A DNA stretch of 64,000 nucleotides from Bradyrhizobium sp. 195 (GTDB taxonomy: Bacteria; Pseudomonadota; Alphaproteobacteria; Rhizobiales; Xanthobacteraceae). The stretch spans positions 7,608,501 through 7,672,500 of the forward strand of contig NZ_CP082161.1 in NCBI RefSeq assembly GCF_023101665.1. Reading direction: 5' to 3'. This document shows positions 54,145-63,853 of this stretch, piece by piece (the first letter of the stretch is position 1; each line of letters opens with the position of its first letter). The notes under the pieces were generated by a model that had not been told where the DNA came from, ran no database searches, and saw only the letters and a program-made list of their open reading frames with translations. The position numbers and the translations under genes were made by a program.

Positions 54145-54903
54145 TTAGTTGCCGCTGAACATGGTGACATTGCCGGGCTGATAGCCGCTGCGTGTCGAGA
54201 AGATCTTGTATTGTTGCTGGCCCTGCGATTCGGTCGCGGTCACGCGCGCCTGCTCCAGCGCGTCCGCCCGTCCCTTTGCGGCGAACACCGCGACTAGATC
54301 GGATAGCTGCTGGGAATGCAGGGCCAGGAGCTGATTGCCGGCCTGAGCGGCCTGCAGGGCGCCACTCGCCGACTGGCTGGCGGTGACCAGCGAGCTCATT
54401 GCGCTGGAGTTGGTCGAGATATTGCCGACGACCCCGGCCTGCACCTTGAGCGAGTCTTCGAACGCGCCTACCGAGTTCTGCCAACGACTTTGGGCCGCGG
54501 CAAACATTGTCGAATTGGAGCCCGTGGCCGCCGCCGTGCCGTAGGTGCTGGAATATGTCGTCTGGATGCGCTCGACGTTGAAGGCGATGTTCTGGGCCTG
54601 GCTCAGCAGTGACTGAGTCCGTGCGACCTGTGACTGAAGCTGGGTCAGCGTCGACAACGGCAGATTGGCGAGGTTTTTTCCTTGGTTCACCAGGCTCTGA
54701 GCCTGATTGGTCAGCATCTGGATCTGATTGTTGATCTGCTGCAACTCACGCGCCGCGGTCAGCACGTTCTGGCTGAAGTTGGTGGGGTCGTAGACGATCC
54801 ACTGCGCGGAGGTTGGCGTCGTCGAAGGCGGCAAGATCGATAGTGCGAGCGAGAGAGCGGCCGCGGCGACCAAGCTTGCGCGTCGCGTCTTAAGAGTGGT
54901 CAT
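54145..54903 (-). CDS. trbJ: Conjugal transfer protein TrbJ (VirB5-like)
   Basis: 252 residues. A signal peptide is visible (SLVAAAALSLALSILPP, cleavage probably after TSAQ). The mature part is helical and rich in Gln/Asn (LTAARELQQINNQIQMLTNQ) and is a predicted pilus-associated protein. It starts in the 4-bp overlap with trbE. Confidence 0.93.
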   Translation of the reverse strand: MTTLKTRRASLVAAAALSLALSILPPSTTPTSAQWIVYDPTNFSQNVLTAARELQQINNQIQMLTNQAQSLVNQGKNLANLPLSTLTQLQSQVARTQSLLSQAQNIAFNVERIQTTYSSTYGTAAATGSNSTMFAAAQSRWQNSVGAFEDSLKVQAGVVGNISTNSSAMSSLVTASQSASGALQAAQAGNQLLALHSQQLSDLVAVFAAKGRADALEQARVTATESQGQQQYKIFSTRSGYQPGNVTMFSGN

Positions 54904-57338
54904 GATTGCACCTCCAGGTTTGTCAGGTCGGGGATGAGATCGGCGGCCCAGAGCAGCTCGTGATCCGCGAGCCAGGCGGGCGTGAAGTCGTCGCGGCGGT
55001 GCTCGGCGAGCAGCCGTTCAATTGCGGCATGGTCGGCCTTGGAGGACGCGGCGCAGAAGGCGAGCGCGACCGGCCCGAGGCCGAGCTCGAAGAGCCGATT
55101 GCCCCGACGAGATTGGCAATAATAGTCCCGCTTCGGTGTCGCCCGCGCGATGATCTCGATCTGGCGGTCGTTCAACCCAAACCGCTGGTAGATGGCGGTG
55201 ATCTGCGGTTCGATCGCGCGCTCATTCGGCAGGAAGATGCGCGTCGGGCAGCTCTCGACGATTGCGGGTGCGATGTTGCTGGCGTCGATGTCGGAGAGCG
55301 ATTGGGTTGCAAAGACGACAGAGGCGTTCTTCTTCCTCAACGTCTTCAGCCATTCGCGAAGCTGCTGGGCGAAGGCCGGATCGTCGAGGACGAGCCAGCC
55401 CTCGTCGATGATGAGCAGCGTCGGCCGACCGTCGAGCCGTCCCTCGATGCGATGGAAGAGGTAGGTGAGGACGGCGGGCGCAGCACCCGCGCCGATCAAG
55501 CCCTCGGTCTCGAACGCCTGCACCGACGCGAAGCCGAGCTGCTCGGCCTCCGCGTCGAGCAGGCGGCCGGAGGAGCCACCAACACAATAAGGTTGCAGCG
55601 CCTGCTTGAGCGCGGTCGATTGCAACAGAGCAGTGAGGCCGGTGATCGTGCGTTCCTCGACCGGCGAGGATGCCAGCGAGGTCAACGCCGACCAGACATG
55701 CTCCTTCGCGGTCGGATCGATGGTGACGCCCTCCTTGGCAAGGATCGCGGTCACCCATTCGGCAGCCCAGGCGCGCTCTGCCGCATCGCCGATACGTGCG
55801 AGCGGTTGAAGAGACACGGAGTCCTCCGCGCTGTTCGACAGACTTCCGCCGAGGTCGTGCCAGTCGCCGCCCATGGCAAGCGCAGCTGTGCGGATCGAAC
55901 CGCCGAAATCGAAGGCGAAGATCTGGCTCTTCCGGTAGCGGCGGAACTGGATCGCCATCAGCGCGAGCAGCACGGACTTGCCGGCACCGGTCGGGCCGAC
56001 GATCAGGGTGTGACCGACGTCGCCGACATGCAGCGAGAAGCGGAACGGCGTCGAGCCTTCCGTCTTGCCGAAGAAGAGCGGAGAGCTGCGGAAATGCTCA
56101 TCGCGGTCTGGCCCGGCCCAGACCGCCGAAAGAGGAATCAGGTGAGCCAGGTTCAGTGTCGAGAGCGGCGGCTGGCGGACGTTAGCATAGGCGTGCCCTG
56201 GCAGAGAGCCGAGCCAGGCTTCGAGCGCGTTCACCCCTTCCGGCATGCAGGTGAAGTCGCGCCCCTGGATCACCTTCTCGACGAGCCGAAGCTTCTCGGC
56301 GGCGAGACCGGCGTCCTCGTCCCAGACGGTGACAGTCGCGGTGACGTAGGCCTGGCCGACATCGTCGGTGCCCAGTTCCAGCAAGGCGAGATCGGCGTCA
56401 GTGGCCTTGTTCGCCGCATCGCTATCCACCAGTGTTGAGGCTTCGTTGGTCATCACCTCCTTGACGATGGCAGCGACGGACTTTCGCTTGGCGAACCACT
56501 GGCGGCGGATCTTGGTCAGCAGTTTCACCGCCTCGGTCTTGTCGAGCAGGATCGCACGCGTCGACCAGCGGTAGGGGAAGGCAAGCCGGTTCAGCTCGTC
56601 GAGGATTCCAGGATGGGTTGCGGTCGGGAAACCGACCACGGTGAGTGTGCGAAGGTGGTGGCTGCCGAGACGCGGCTCGAGGCCGCCGGCGAGCGGCTCA
56701 TCCGCAAGCAACGCGTCGAGATGCATGGGCGTCTCGGGAACGCGTACGCGCTGTTGCCGGGTCGAGATGGTCGAATGCAGGTAAGTTAGCGTCTCGCCGT
56801 CATCGAGCCATGCCACTTCGGGCATGAACCCTTCGACCAATTGCAGGACGCGGTTGGTCCGGTCGACGAAGCCACGCAGCAGCTCGTGAGGATCGACACC
56901 GCTCTGCGCTCGGCCCTCATAGAGCCACCCCTCGATGCGCGAGGCATCCTCGGCCGGCGGGAGCCAGACGAGAGTCATAAAATAACGGCTCTCAAAATGC
57001 GCGCCGGCCTCCTCGAAAGCGTCCCGTCGTTCCAGATCGACCAGCGCTGATGCGGCGTCGGGAAAGGTGTTGTGCGGATACGTCTGGGCGGTGATACGCT
57101 GGGCCTCGACGAAGATCGCCCAGCCTGAGCCGAGACGGCGCAGCGCGTTGTTCAGGCGGGACGTCACGCCGACGAGTTCGGCTGGCGTCGCGCTGTCGAG
57201 ATCAGGGCCGCGGAAGCGAGCCGTGCGCTGGAACGCGCCGTCCTTGTTGAGGACGATGCCCTTCTCGACCAAAGCGGCCCAAGGCAGGAAGTCGGCGAGA
57301 CTATGGGGCCGGGTGCGATATTCGGCGAGGTTCAGCAT
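54900..57338 (-). CDS. trbE: Conjugal transfer ATPase TrbE (VirB4-like)
   Basis: 812 residues from MLNLAEYRTRPHSLADFLPW at 57338; the frame extends further upstream, but that would overlap trbD. It has Walker A LIVGPTGAGKSVLLALMA and Walker B RPTLLIIDEGWLVLDD, followed by KNASVVFATQSLSDID. It powers assembly of the mating channel at the inner membrane. Confidence 0.95.
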   Translation of the reverse strand: MLNLAEYRTRPHSLADFLPWAALVEKGIVLNKDGAFQRTARFRGPDLDSATPAELVGVTSRLNNALRRLGSGWAIFVEAQRITAQTYPHNTFPDAASALVDLERRDAFEEAGAHFESRYFMTLVWLPPAEDASRIEGWLYEGRAQSGVDPHELLRGFVDRTNRVLQLVEGFMPEVAWLDDGETLTYLHSTISTRQQRVRVPETPMHLDALLADEPLAGGLEPRLGSHHLRTLTVVGFPTATHPGILDELNRLAFPYRWSTRAILLDKTEAVKLLTKIRRQWFAKRKSVAAIVKEVMTNEASTLVDSDAANKATDADLALLELGTDDVGQAYVTATVTVWDEDAGLAAEKLRLVEKVIQGRDFTCMPEGVNALEAWLGSLPGHAYANVRQPPLSTLNLAHLIPLSAVWAGPDRDEHFRSSPLFFGKTEGSTPFRFSLHVGDVGHTLIVGPTGAGKSVLLALMAIQFRRYRKSQIFAFDFGGSIRTAALAMGGDWHDLGGSLSNSAEDSVSLQPLARIGDAAERAWAAEWVTAILAKEGVTIDPTAKEHVWSALTSLASSPVEERTITGLTALLQSTALKQALQPYCVGGSSGRLLDAEAEQLGFASVQAFETEGLIGAGAAPAVLTYLFHRIEGRLDGRPTLLIIDEGWLVLDDPAFAQQLREWLKTLRKKNASVVFATQSLSDIDASNIAPAIVESCPTRIFLPNERAIEPQITAIYQRFGLNDRQIEIIARATPKRDYYCQSRRGNRLFELGLGPVALAFCAASSKADHAAIERLLAEHRRDDFTPAWLADHELLWAADLIPDLTNLEVQS

Positions 57339-57345
57339 GAAAGGC

Positions 57346-57621
57346 TCACTCGCCGAGATAGGATGGATAGCGGAGGTGACGTCGAACGACGTCCACGAAC
57401 TGCGGGTCGCGCTTGGCCGCCCAGACCGCCGCCGCATGGCCCACCGCCCAAATCAGCGCTCCGGGGATCCAGAGGTGGAGGCCGAGCGCGATGGCGGCCG
57501 CCAACGTGCCGTTGGCGATCGCAACCGTGCGGGGCGCGCCGCCCATAAGGATCGGATCGGTGAGCGCGCGATGGACCGGCGCGAAGAAGCCCGGAACTTC
57601 CGGATCGACGATGCCGGCCAT
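57346..57621 (-). CDS. trbD: Conjugal transfer protein TrbD (VirB3-like)
   Basis: 91 residues from MAGIVDPEVPGFFAPVHRAL at 57621. VirB3-like: a short N-terminus, two hydrophobic helices (AIANGTLAAAIALGLHLW, GALIWAVGHAAAVWAA) and the usual DPQFVDVVRRHL ending. It shares an overlapping stop/start with trbC and lies 7 bp before trbE. Confidence 0.93.
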   Translation of the reverse strand: MAGIVDPEVPGFFAPVHRALTDPILMGGAPRTVAIANGTLAAAIALGLHLWIPGALIWAVGHAAAVWAAKRDPQFVDVVRRHLRYPSYLGE

Positions 57622-57962
57622 CAGACCAACGCTCCGCCGGAGAAGCTGAAGAAGGTCAGGAAAAAGCTCGACGCGGCGAAGGCGATCGACAGTCCGAAGA
57701 CGATCTGGATCAGCCGGCGGAAGCCGCCGGAAGTATCGCCGAACGCGAGCGTCAAACCGGTCACGGTAATGATGATGACCGACATGATCTTGGCGACCGG
57801 ACCTTGCACTGACTCCAGGATCTGGTTGAGCGGCGTCTCCCACGGCATCGAGGAGCCGGAGGCGTGGGCCGCGGGCGCGACAACGATGGAGATGACGGCA
57901 ATCGCCGCAAGCTCCGTGAAGCGGCGGCGAACGCGACGGATCGCGGCAGGCAATTGGGTCAT
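57621..57962 (-). CDS. trbC: Conjugal transfer pilin TrbC (VirB2-like)
   Basis: 113 residues. It has a signal-like N-terminus (FTELAAIAVISIVVAPAAHA) and two membrane helices typical of VirB2/TrbC pilins (KIMSVIIITVTGLTLAFGD, LIQIVFGLSIAFAASSFFL). It starts in a 4-bp overlap with the trbB stop. Confidence 0.93.
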   Translation of the reverse strand: MTQLPAAIRRVRRRFTELAAIAVISIVVAPAAHASGSSMPWETPLNQILESVQGPVAKIMSVIIITVTGLTLAFGDTSGGFRRLIQIVFGLSIAFAASSFFLTFFSFSGGALV

Positions 57963-58957
57963 GATCGGTCTCCGGTAAGCGAGGATTGGCCGCCCGCCTC
58001 GGCGGACTGGACGCGGTAATCGCCGGTGGCGGGATCGAGGCCGGCAATGAGAGCGAGTTCGGCAAGGCGGCGTTCGCTGCCGCGGCCGCGCAGCACCGCG
58101 ACGAGATCGATCGTCTCGGCAATCAGCGCCTTGGGAACGGTGAGGACGGCCTCCTGGATGAGCTGTTCTAGACGACGAAGCGCGCCCAGCGCGGAGCCTG
58201 CGTGAATCGTTCCGATCCCGCCGGGGTGGCCCGTGCCCCAGGCTTTGAGGAGCTCCAAGGCTTCGCTGCCGCGTACCTCGCCGATCGGAATCCGGTCGGG
58301 GCGTAGACGTAAGGAGGACCGAACCAGATCGGACAGGGATGCGACGCCGTCCTTGGTGCGCAGCGCGACCAGATTCGGAGCGCGGCATTGCAGCTCACGC
58401 GTATCCTCGATCAAGACCACGCGATCGGTGGTGCCCGCGATCTCGGCCAGCAGTGCGTTTGTCAGGGTGGTCTTGCCGGTCGAGGTGCCACCGGCGACCA
58501 GGATGTTCTTGCGGGCGGCGACGGCTTCGCGGAGCACGCCCGCCTGCCCTGCCGTCATGATGCCGGCCGCGGCGTAGTCGTCGAGGGTAAAAACAGCAAC
58601 GGCGGGCTTGCGGATCGCAAAGGCCGGCGCCGCAACGACGGGCGGAAGGAGCCCCTCGAACCTCTCCCCCGTCTCGGGAAGCTCGGCCGAGACGCGCGGC
58701 TTCTCGCCATGCACCTCGGCGCCAACATGGTGCGCGACCAGACGCACGATCCGCTCGCCATCGGCGGCGGACATCGTTCGTCCGCTATCCTCCAGGCCGC
58801 CGGACAGCCGGTCGATCCAGAGCCGGCCATCAGGGTTGAGCATCACCTCGACGATCGAGGGGTCTTCGAGGAAAGTGGCGATCGCGGGGCCGAGCGCGGT
58901 GCGCAACATGCGCGCGCCACGCGAGAACGCTTCCGAATGGAGTGAAGTGTCCGCCAT
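57959..58957 (-). CDS. trbB: Conjugal transfer ATPase TrbB (VirB11-like)
   Basis: 332 residues from [18 protein letters not shown] at 58957 (an ATG at 58984 is also in frame). It has Walker [19 protein letters not shown], the Asp box [17 protein letters not shown], Walker B region [17 protein letters not shown] and a His box [12 protein letters not shown]. It is the hexameric traffic ATPase and first gene of the trb operon. Confidence 0.95.
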   Translation of the reverse strand: MADTSLHSEAFSRGARMLRTALGPAIATFLEDPSIVEVMLNPDGRLWIDRLSGGLEDSGRTMSAADGERIVRLVAHHVGAEVHGEKPRVSAELPETGERFEGLLPPVVAAPAFAIRKPAVAVFTLDDYAAAGIMTAGQAGVLREAVAARKNILVAGGTSTGKTTLTNALLAEIAGTTDRVVLIEDTRELQCRAPNLVALRTKDGVASLSDLVRSSLRLRPDRIPIGEVRGSEALELLKAWGTGHPGGIGTIHAGSALGALRRLEQLIQEAVLTVPKALIAETIDLVAVLRGRGSERRLAELALIAGLDPATGDYRVQSAEAGGQSSLTGDRS

Positions 58958-59145
58958 GATCGTCCCCCGTCGAGCGCCAATCACGGCAAGCGATCAGCAA
59001 CGGGGATGGATAGAAAAGGCAGGAACTGGCGCAGTTCAACAAGTATTCAGCCGTCGTAGGGACCCGGCGCAGAGCAGAGAAAAAATACTTGCTAGGTCGC
59101 GAATGCGACTCGCTGAGAATCACATAGCAGCAAGGGTGTCGAAGT

Positions 59146-59614
59146 TCACAATTCCATATGCACGATTTCGACAGGCTCGCCGCCGAGACCGTGAGAGAAA
59201 TAGCCCCTACCTATGCTTTTAAAGCCATGCTTTTGGTAGAAGCCTTCGGCATTGATCGTCGCTTCGAGCCTCACTGGACCGTTATGGCCTAACCGTGCCT
59301 GTTCAATCCCGATCTCGAGCAGTTGCCGACCCAGTCCGGCGCCAGCGGCTTCTGGCAAGATAAATAGGCGTGTTACTTCGCCGGGTTCCGCATCGACAAA
59401 TCCGACCACGATACGGCCGCGGAGACACACGGTCATTCGCCCCTTGGCGATGAGCTCTTCGTAAAATGCCGGCGTACGGTGGCCCATCCAATTCTGGATT
59501 TGGTTGAGAGTAGGATGCGCGAGCAAGGCCGTCGATCGACGCCTTGGTAACGTTGAAAACCGCCTCCGCGTCCTCGCGGCGAGCGGCCCTAAAGGAAACA
59601 TCATCGAACGTCAT
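59146..59614 (-). pseudogene. GNAT acetyltransferase with a single-base frameshift
   Basis: It starts MTFDDVSFRAARREDAEAVF at 59614 in one frame and continues from about 59520 in another as HPTLNQIQNWMGHRTPAFYE. The acetyl-CoA site is VTRLFILPEAAGAGLGRQLL, and the end is [19 protein letters not shown]. One missing base near 59520 accounts for the shift. Fused, it would be a normal ~155-residue GNAT enzyme of unknown substrate. It is cargo between trbB and traG. Confidence 0.75.
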
Positions 59615-59972
59615 AAGAAGTGAACTCCAGATGTTTCTGCCTAGTTCGGTTTGCGAGTTCGCCGGAGTTTTGATCAACCGTGGTCGGCTGATTGCGGTAC
59701 TCTTCGGCGAATACCGTGCCAATGGAGAAACCCAGCAAACTCGTATGACCGTGAAAATGAACCACGGCATATTCCCTCTTCGACTTAGGCTATTAGCGGA
59801 TTTTTTGTTCGGTACCACGCAGGTTTCCTGCAGATTTCGGCGAAGATGCGCGATCACTCCCAGTGGACCCTAGGACATCGCAAATGTCAGATGCAAAACT
59901 GTCGCTTGAATCGGAAAATATGTCAGATCATTAGGAGACGCCAACCACGATCTCCCTTGAGGCAGATTCAGC
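59615..59972. other. Divergent intergenic region
   Basis: 358 bp between the GNAT and MFS pseudogenes, which are transcribed away from each other. No further gene is recognised. It presumably held the promoters of both. Confidence 0.4.
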
Positions 59973-61167
59973 GTGAAAGATTCGGAAAGACCTCTGTTTA
60001 TAGCGTTTTCGTCGGCTTCTTTCTTCATCGTTGGTGTCGGCATTGTTCTGCCAGCCTGGGTAGCTTTCCACGTGGGTGGTTCTGGACTGGTTGGACTGGT
60101 GTTACTTTCAACCAGCGTCGCCGGCTTACTGCTCGCGCCGGTTGCCGGCCACCTGGCCGATCGTCATGATCGGGCACAGGTCACGGTGGCGGGGCAGACG
60201 ATCCGCGCCTTGGGGCTGGCCCTTCTCGCTCCCGTTGGATTTCTCACAGAATCTTTGTCGCCCGTCCTTCTCATCGCTTCCGGCGTATTGGGAGCCTTTG
60301 GCTTCGCGCTGCTGTCGGGATCACTGAGCGGCATTTTGCAGGCAATCGTCCCCGAAGCACAGCGCATGGGGTTCGCCCTTCGACTTTCCCTTTTCAATCA
60401 GTTGGGCATAGCGATCGGGACGGGTGCTACCGGGCTTGCCATTGACAGGCTTGGCAGTCTCACGACCGCACTGATGTTTGCGGCGGCAGCTCTAGCATGT
60501 CTTCCTTTGCTGAAGCCGATCACAGCGCAGGCCCGCGACGTCCGATCGTCTCGACGGCTTAGTCTACTTTCTGCTTCACGGCAGGCTCTCAGCTATTTGC
60601 TCGCCAGTCCTCAAGCACTCGCCGCAGCGGTGACGGTCGGACTGGCATTTGCCGTGATCCAGATAACCAACCTTCTCTTACCGGGTTTTGTGATTCGATC
60701 GCTCGACGGTGATAGTGGCCTTTTTGGGTTGCTCGAAATGGCTGCCCGCGATCACTGGAATGGTCGCATTGGCGGTAGTGGGCTTTCCGTCCATAGCGAA
60801 ACGTCTGCAAGGTCTCACACCCGCAATCCTGGCTATTGCTGGCGTATCCCTGTTCTTGTTTTCCCTCGCGCCGAATCGGGCCATCGCTATTGTTCTCTAC
60901 TGTGTGGCCGGCATGCTCTGGAACGTGTCGCGAGCAGCGGCCAACGGCCACCTTTTGACCGTTGTGGATGCCGGCATGATTGGCCGTGTGCAAGCGTTCA
61001 CAGCCCTGCTTACAGGTGGCTTCGGGCTTGCGATATATCTCATCCCGACAATTGCGCCAGGAGCCTCGGAGGCAACACTCTACATGGCATGTGGCGCGGC
61101 CATTGTGGCCTGCGTCGGCGGGCTATCCCTTTGGACCGCAGGTCAGGAACGATCGCGGAAATCTTGA
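59973..61167 (+). pseudogene. MFS transporter with a single-base frameshift
   Basis: The N-terminal half is a normal major-facilitator domain (GIVLPAWVAFHVGGSGLVGL, LLAPVAGHLADRHDRAQVTV motif A). At the CCC run 60745-60747 the frame shifts. Removing one C gives ALLEMA-type sequence running directly into AITGMVALAVVGFPSIAKRL and on to the stop at 61165-61167, for about 398 residues in all. It starts with GTG preceded by GAGG. It may be an exporter; a link to the NRPS product is speculative. Confidence 0.8.
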
Positions 61168-61381
61168 TCTTCGTGGCCAGTTTCGTTGCGTTGAACTTCA
61201 ACAGAGGTCGCAAACATCACTTGCACAGTTGGTATTTCGCGACCGACGTTTGCGAGATCTTCGCCAACAAATTCGGGCTCGAAGCGGTTAGCTACCTGAC
61301 TGATAGGCCGTAGCCCTAGCCCATTGCAGGGTTCGAGACCGCCATCCACTTCACTGGCTTGATTTCAGTGTCGCGTCGTCC

Positions 61382-61822
61382 CTAGTCGCCTTGAAACGAG
61401 CCAGTCTGCTGAGCATCCTCCGGGATTTCCTGCCGCAGCTTTGGTCCCTGATTGAGTCGGCGGCCCAGAGCGGCGACAAAGTTATCATAGCGCGCTCCGG
61501 CCTGTGCCCTCGCTGCCTTGGCGGCCGGTTCGGGAAGTGGCGGTGTCGTCGTGAGCCAGAAGCGGATGAAGAGAGCGATGGTCTCGACTGAAATTCCAAC
61601 ATCCCGCTCAAGGCGAGCGATCCGGCGGTCGATCTGGTCGAGTCTCTTGGCAGTAGCGGCCTCACGCCGCTCATCGGCATCCGGCGACAGAAAGGACGCA
61701 ATGGCGGCTTCGGCGATCAGCGACAGCGACTGCTCGCGCCGGGCGGCATAGGCCGACAGCGCCTTCATGACATCAGGTTCGAGATAGACCGACATCTGGG
61801 CCTTCTTCTTCGCTGCGGTCAT
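61382..61822 (-). CDS. Ribbon-helix-helix (CopG-like) protein next to traG
   Basis: 146 residues from MTAAKKKAQMSVYLEPDVMK at 61822; an upstream ATG at 61846 would overlap traG. The N-terminus matches a CopG-like RHH (MSVYLEPDVMKALSAYAARR, LIAEAAIASFL). A coiled region follows (KRLDQIDRRIARLERDVGIS), then a conserved tail. Proteins of this kind accompany traG in rhizobial trb elements and probably bind transfer-region DNA. Confidence 0.8.
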   Translation of the reverse strand: MTAAKKKAQMSVYLEPDVMKALSAYAARREQSLSLIAEAAIASFLSPDADERREAATAKRLDQIDRRIARLERDVGISVETIALFIRFWLTTTPPLPEPAAKAARAQAGARYDNFVAALGRRLNQGPKLRQEIPEDAQQTGSFQGD

Positions 61823-61829
61823 GCCAGCC

Positions 61830-63812
61830 TCACAATCCAAGCTCATCGCCAGGATCGAGCGAGGCTTGGCGCGCCACGCCCTGCATCATGTCGTTCATAC
61901 GCCTGATCCGCGGGACATCTTCATCGAGTTCATCGGCGAGGTCAGATGCAAACTCATTGTCGAGCGGTTCCTTCTTTTCCACGATGTCTCGATCCAGTTC
62001 CGGATGCCGCCGCCGATCCGCGGACTTTGGATCTTCGTCATCCGTCTGGCCGTCGGTCAACGACGCCAATGGAGTTGGGTGCGGCGGCAGCGGCCGTGAA
62101 CTCCAGTCGTCCGGCCGGCCGTCGTTGGATTTAGTCAGGGTCGGCGGCGCCGTGATGCGCTCCTGGAAGCGTCCGTCCTCGTAGTAGCGCGCCTTCTTTG
62201 CTCGAATCGGATGGAGACCCGACATCATGACGATCTCATCTGATGGCGGGAGCTGCATCATCTCGCCGGGCGTCAACAGCGGGCGAGCGGTCTCGGACCG
62301 GGACACCATCAGGTGACCGAGCCAAGGTGCCAGCCGGCTGCCGGCATAGTTCTTCATCGCCTTCATCTCGGTTGCGGTTCCGAGTGCATCGCTCACCCGT
62401 TTCGCGGTCCGCTCGTCGTTGGTCGCGAAGCTGACCCGGACGTGACAATTGTCGAGGATGGAGTTGTTGGGCCCATAGGCTTTCTCGATCTGGTTCAGCG
62501 ACTGGGCGATCAGAAAGCTCTTGATGCCGTAACCCGCCATGAAGGCCAGCGCGGACTCGAAAAAGTCGAGCCGGCCGAGCGCCGGGAATTCGTCGAGCAT
62601 TAGCAGGAGCCGGCGCCGGCCGGCCTTGGCTTGGAGATCCTCGGTCAAGCGCCGGCCGATCTGATTGAGGATCAGACGGATCAGCGGCTTGGTGCGATTG
62701 ATGTCCGATGGCGGCACCACGAGATAGAGCGTGGTGGGCCGGTCCCCGCTAACGATATCAGTAATCCGCCAGTCGCAGCGCCGAGTTACCTCTGCCACCA
62801 CGGGATCCCGGTAGAGGCCCAGGAACGACATCGCGGTGCTCAGGACGCCGGAGCGTTCGTTGCCGGACTTGTTCAAGAGCTCGCGCGCGGCGGAGGCGAC
62901 GACGGGATGGACGCCGGCTTCGCCCAGATGCGGCGTCCGCATCATCGCGGCAAGCGTCGATTCTATCGGCCGCTTGGGATCGGACAGGAAGGCGGCGACG
63001 CCGGCGAGCGTCTTGTCCTTCTCGGCGTAGAGGACGTGGAGAATCGCGCCGACCAGCAGCGCATGACTGGTCTTCTCCCAGTGGTTTCGCTTCTCGAGGC
63101 TGCCCTCGGGGTCGACCAGGATGTCGGCGATGTTCTGGACGTCGCGCACCTCCCACTCCCCGCGCCGGACTTCCAGCAAGGGGTTATAGGCCGACGAGTT
63201 CGCGTTCGTCGGATCGAACAGAAGCACGCGGCCATGCCGCGCGCGGAACCCGGCGGTGAGCTGCCAGTTCTCGCCCTTGATGTCATGGACGATTGCGGAG
63301 CCCGGCCAAGTCAGGAGCGAAGGGATGACAAGGCCCACGCCCTTGCCGGATCTCGTGGGAGCGAAACACAGCACATGCTCCGGTCCATCATGGCGAAGAT
63401 AGGCGCGCTCGAACCGGCCGAGCACCACGCCGTCGGCCCCAAGCAGGCCAGCCTGCTCGATCTCCTTTGCCTCGGCCCAGCGCGCGGAGCCATAGGTCTC
63501 AGCATTGTTTGCTTCACGGGCGCGCCAAACCGACATCCCGATCGCAACGGCTGCGGCGATGATGCCGCCGGATGCGGCGATGTAGCCACCCTCGATGAAG
63601 ATTGAGGGTGCATAGGCATCGTAGGCATACCACCAGCAGAAAAAGGCGGGCGGGAGATAGAACGGAAAATGGAGCAGCTCGAACCAGGGCTGCCCGAGCT
63701 GCGGCTGGAAGCCGAGCCGCCAAGCCGTCCATTCCGTCGCGGTCCAGATAGTCAGCAGAACGATCGCGAGGACTGTGATGACCTGGCCCCAGAGAATTTT
63801 GGTCGCGGACAT
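61830..63812 (-). CDS. traG: Type IV coupling protein TraG (VirD4-like)
   Basis: 660 residues from MSATKILWGQVITVLAIVLL at 63812; the longer frame to 63890 would overlap the relaxase gene. Two or three N-terminal membrane helices precede the TraG/VirD4 ATPase with Walker A FAPTRSGKGVGLVIPSLLTW and Walker B RRRLLLMLDEFPALGRLDF. NCHVRVSFATNDERTAKRVS is also conserved. It delivers the relaxase-DNA complex to the channel. Confidence 0.95.
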   Translation of the reverse strand: MSATKILWGQVITVLAIVLLTIWTATEWTAWRLGFQPQLGQPWFELLHFPFYLPPAFFCWWYAYDAYAPSIFIEGGYIAASGGIIAAAVAIGMSVWRAREANNAETYGSARWAEAKEIEQAGLLGADGVVLGRFERAYLRHDGPEHVLCFAPTRSGKGVGLVIPSLLTWPGSAIVHDIKGENWQLTAGFRARHGRVLLFDPTNANSSAYNPLLEVRRGEWEVRDVQNIADILVDPEGSLEKRNHWEKTSHALLVGAILHVLYAEKDKTLAGVAAFLSDPKRPIESTLAAMMRTPHLGEAGVHPVVASAARELLNKSGNERSGVLSTAMSFLGLYRDPVVAEVTRRCDWRITDIVSGDRPTTLYLVVPPSDINRTKPLIRLILNQIGRRLTEDLQAKAGRRRLLLMLDEFPALGRLDFFESALAFMAGYGIKSFLIAQSLNQIEKAYGPNNSILDNCHVRVSFATNDERTAKRVSDALGTATEMKAMKNYAGSRLAPWLGHLMVSRSETARPLLTPGEMMQLPPSDEIVMMSGLHPIRAKKARYYEDGRFQERITAPPTLTKSNDGRPDDWSSRPLPPHPTPLASLTDGQTDDEDPKSADRRRHPELDRDIVEKKEPLDNEFASDLADELDEDVPRIRRMNDMMQGVARQASLDPGDELGL

Positions 63813-63853
63813 GGCGGCCGTCCTCTCTTGATGTCGGTGATTGGAGGGATCGC

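Noticed and set aside
54906..56438. 510-codon rightward frame inside trbE
   Set aside because: Antisense to a well-supported TrbE ATPase; composition typical of a shadow frame.
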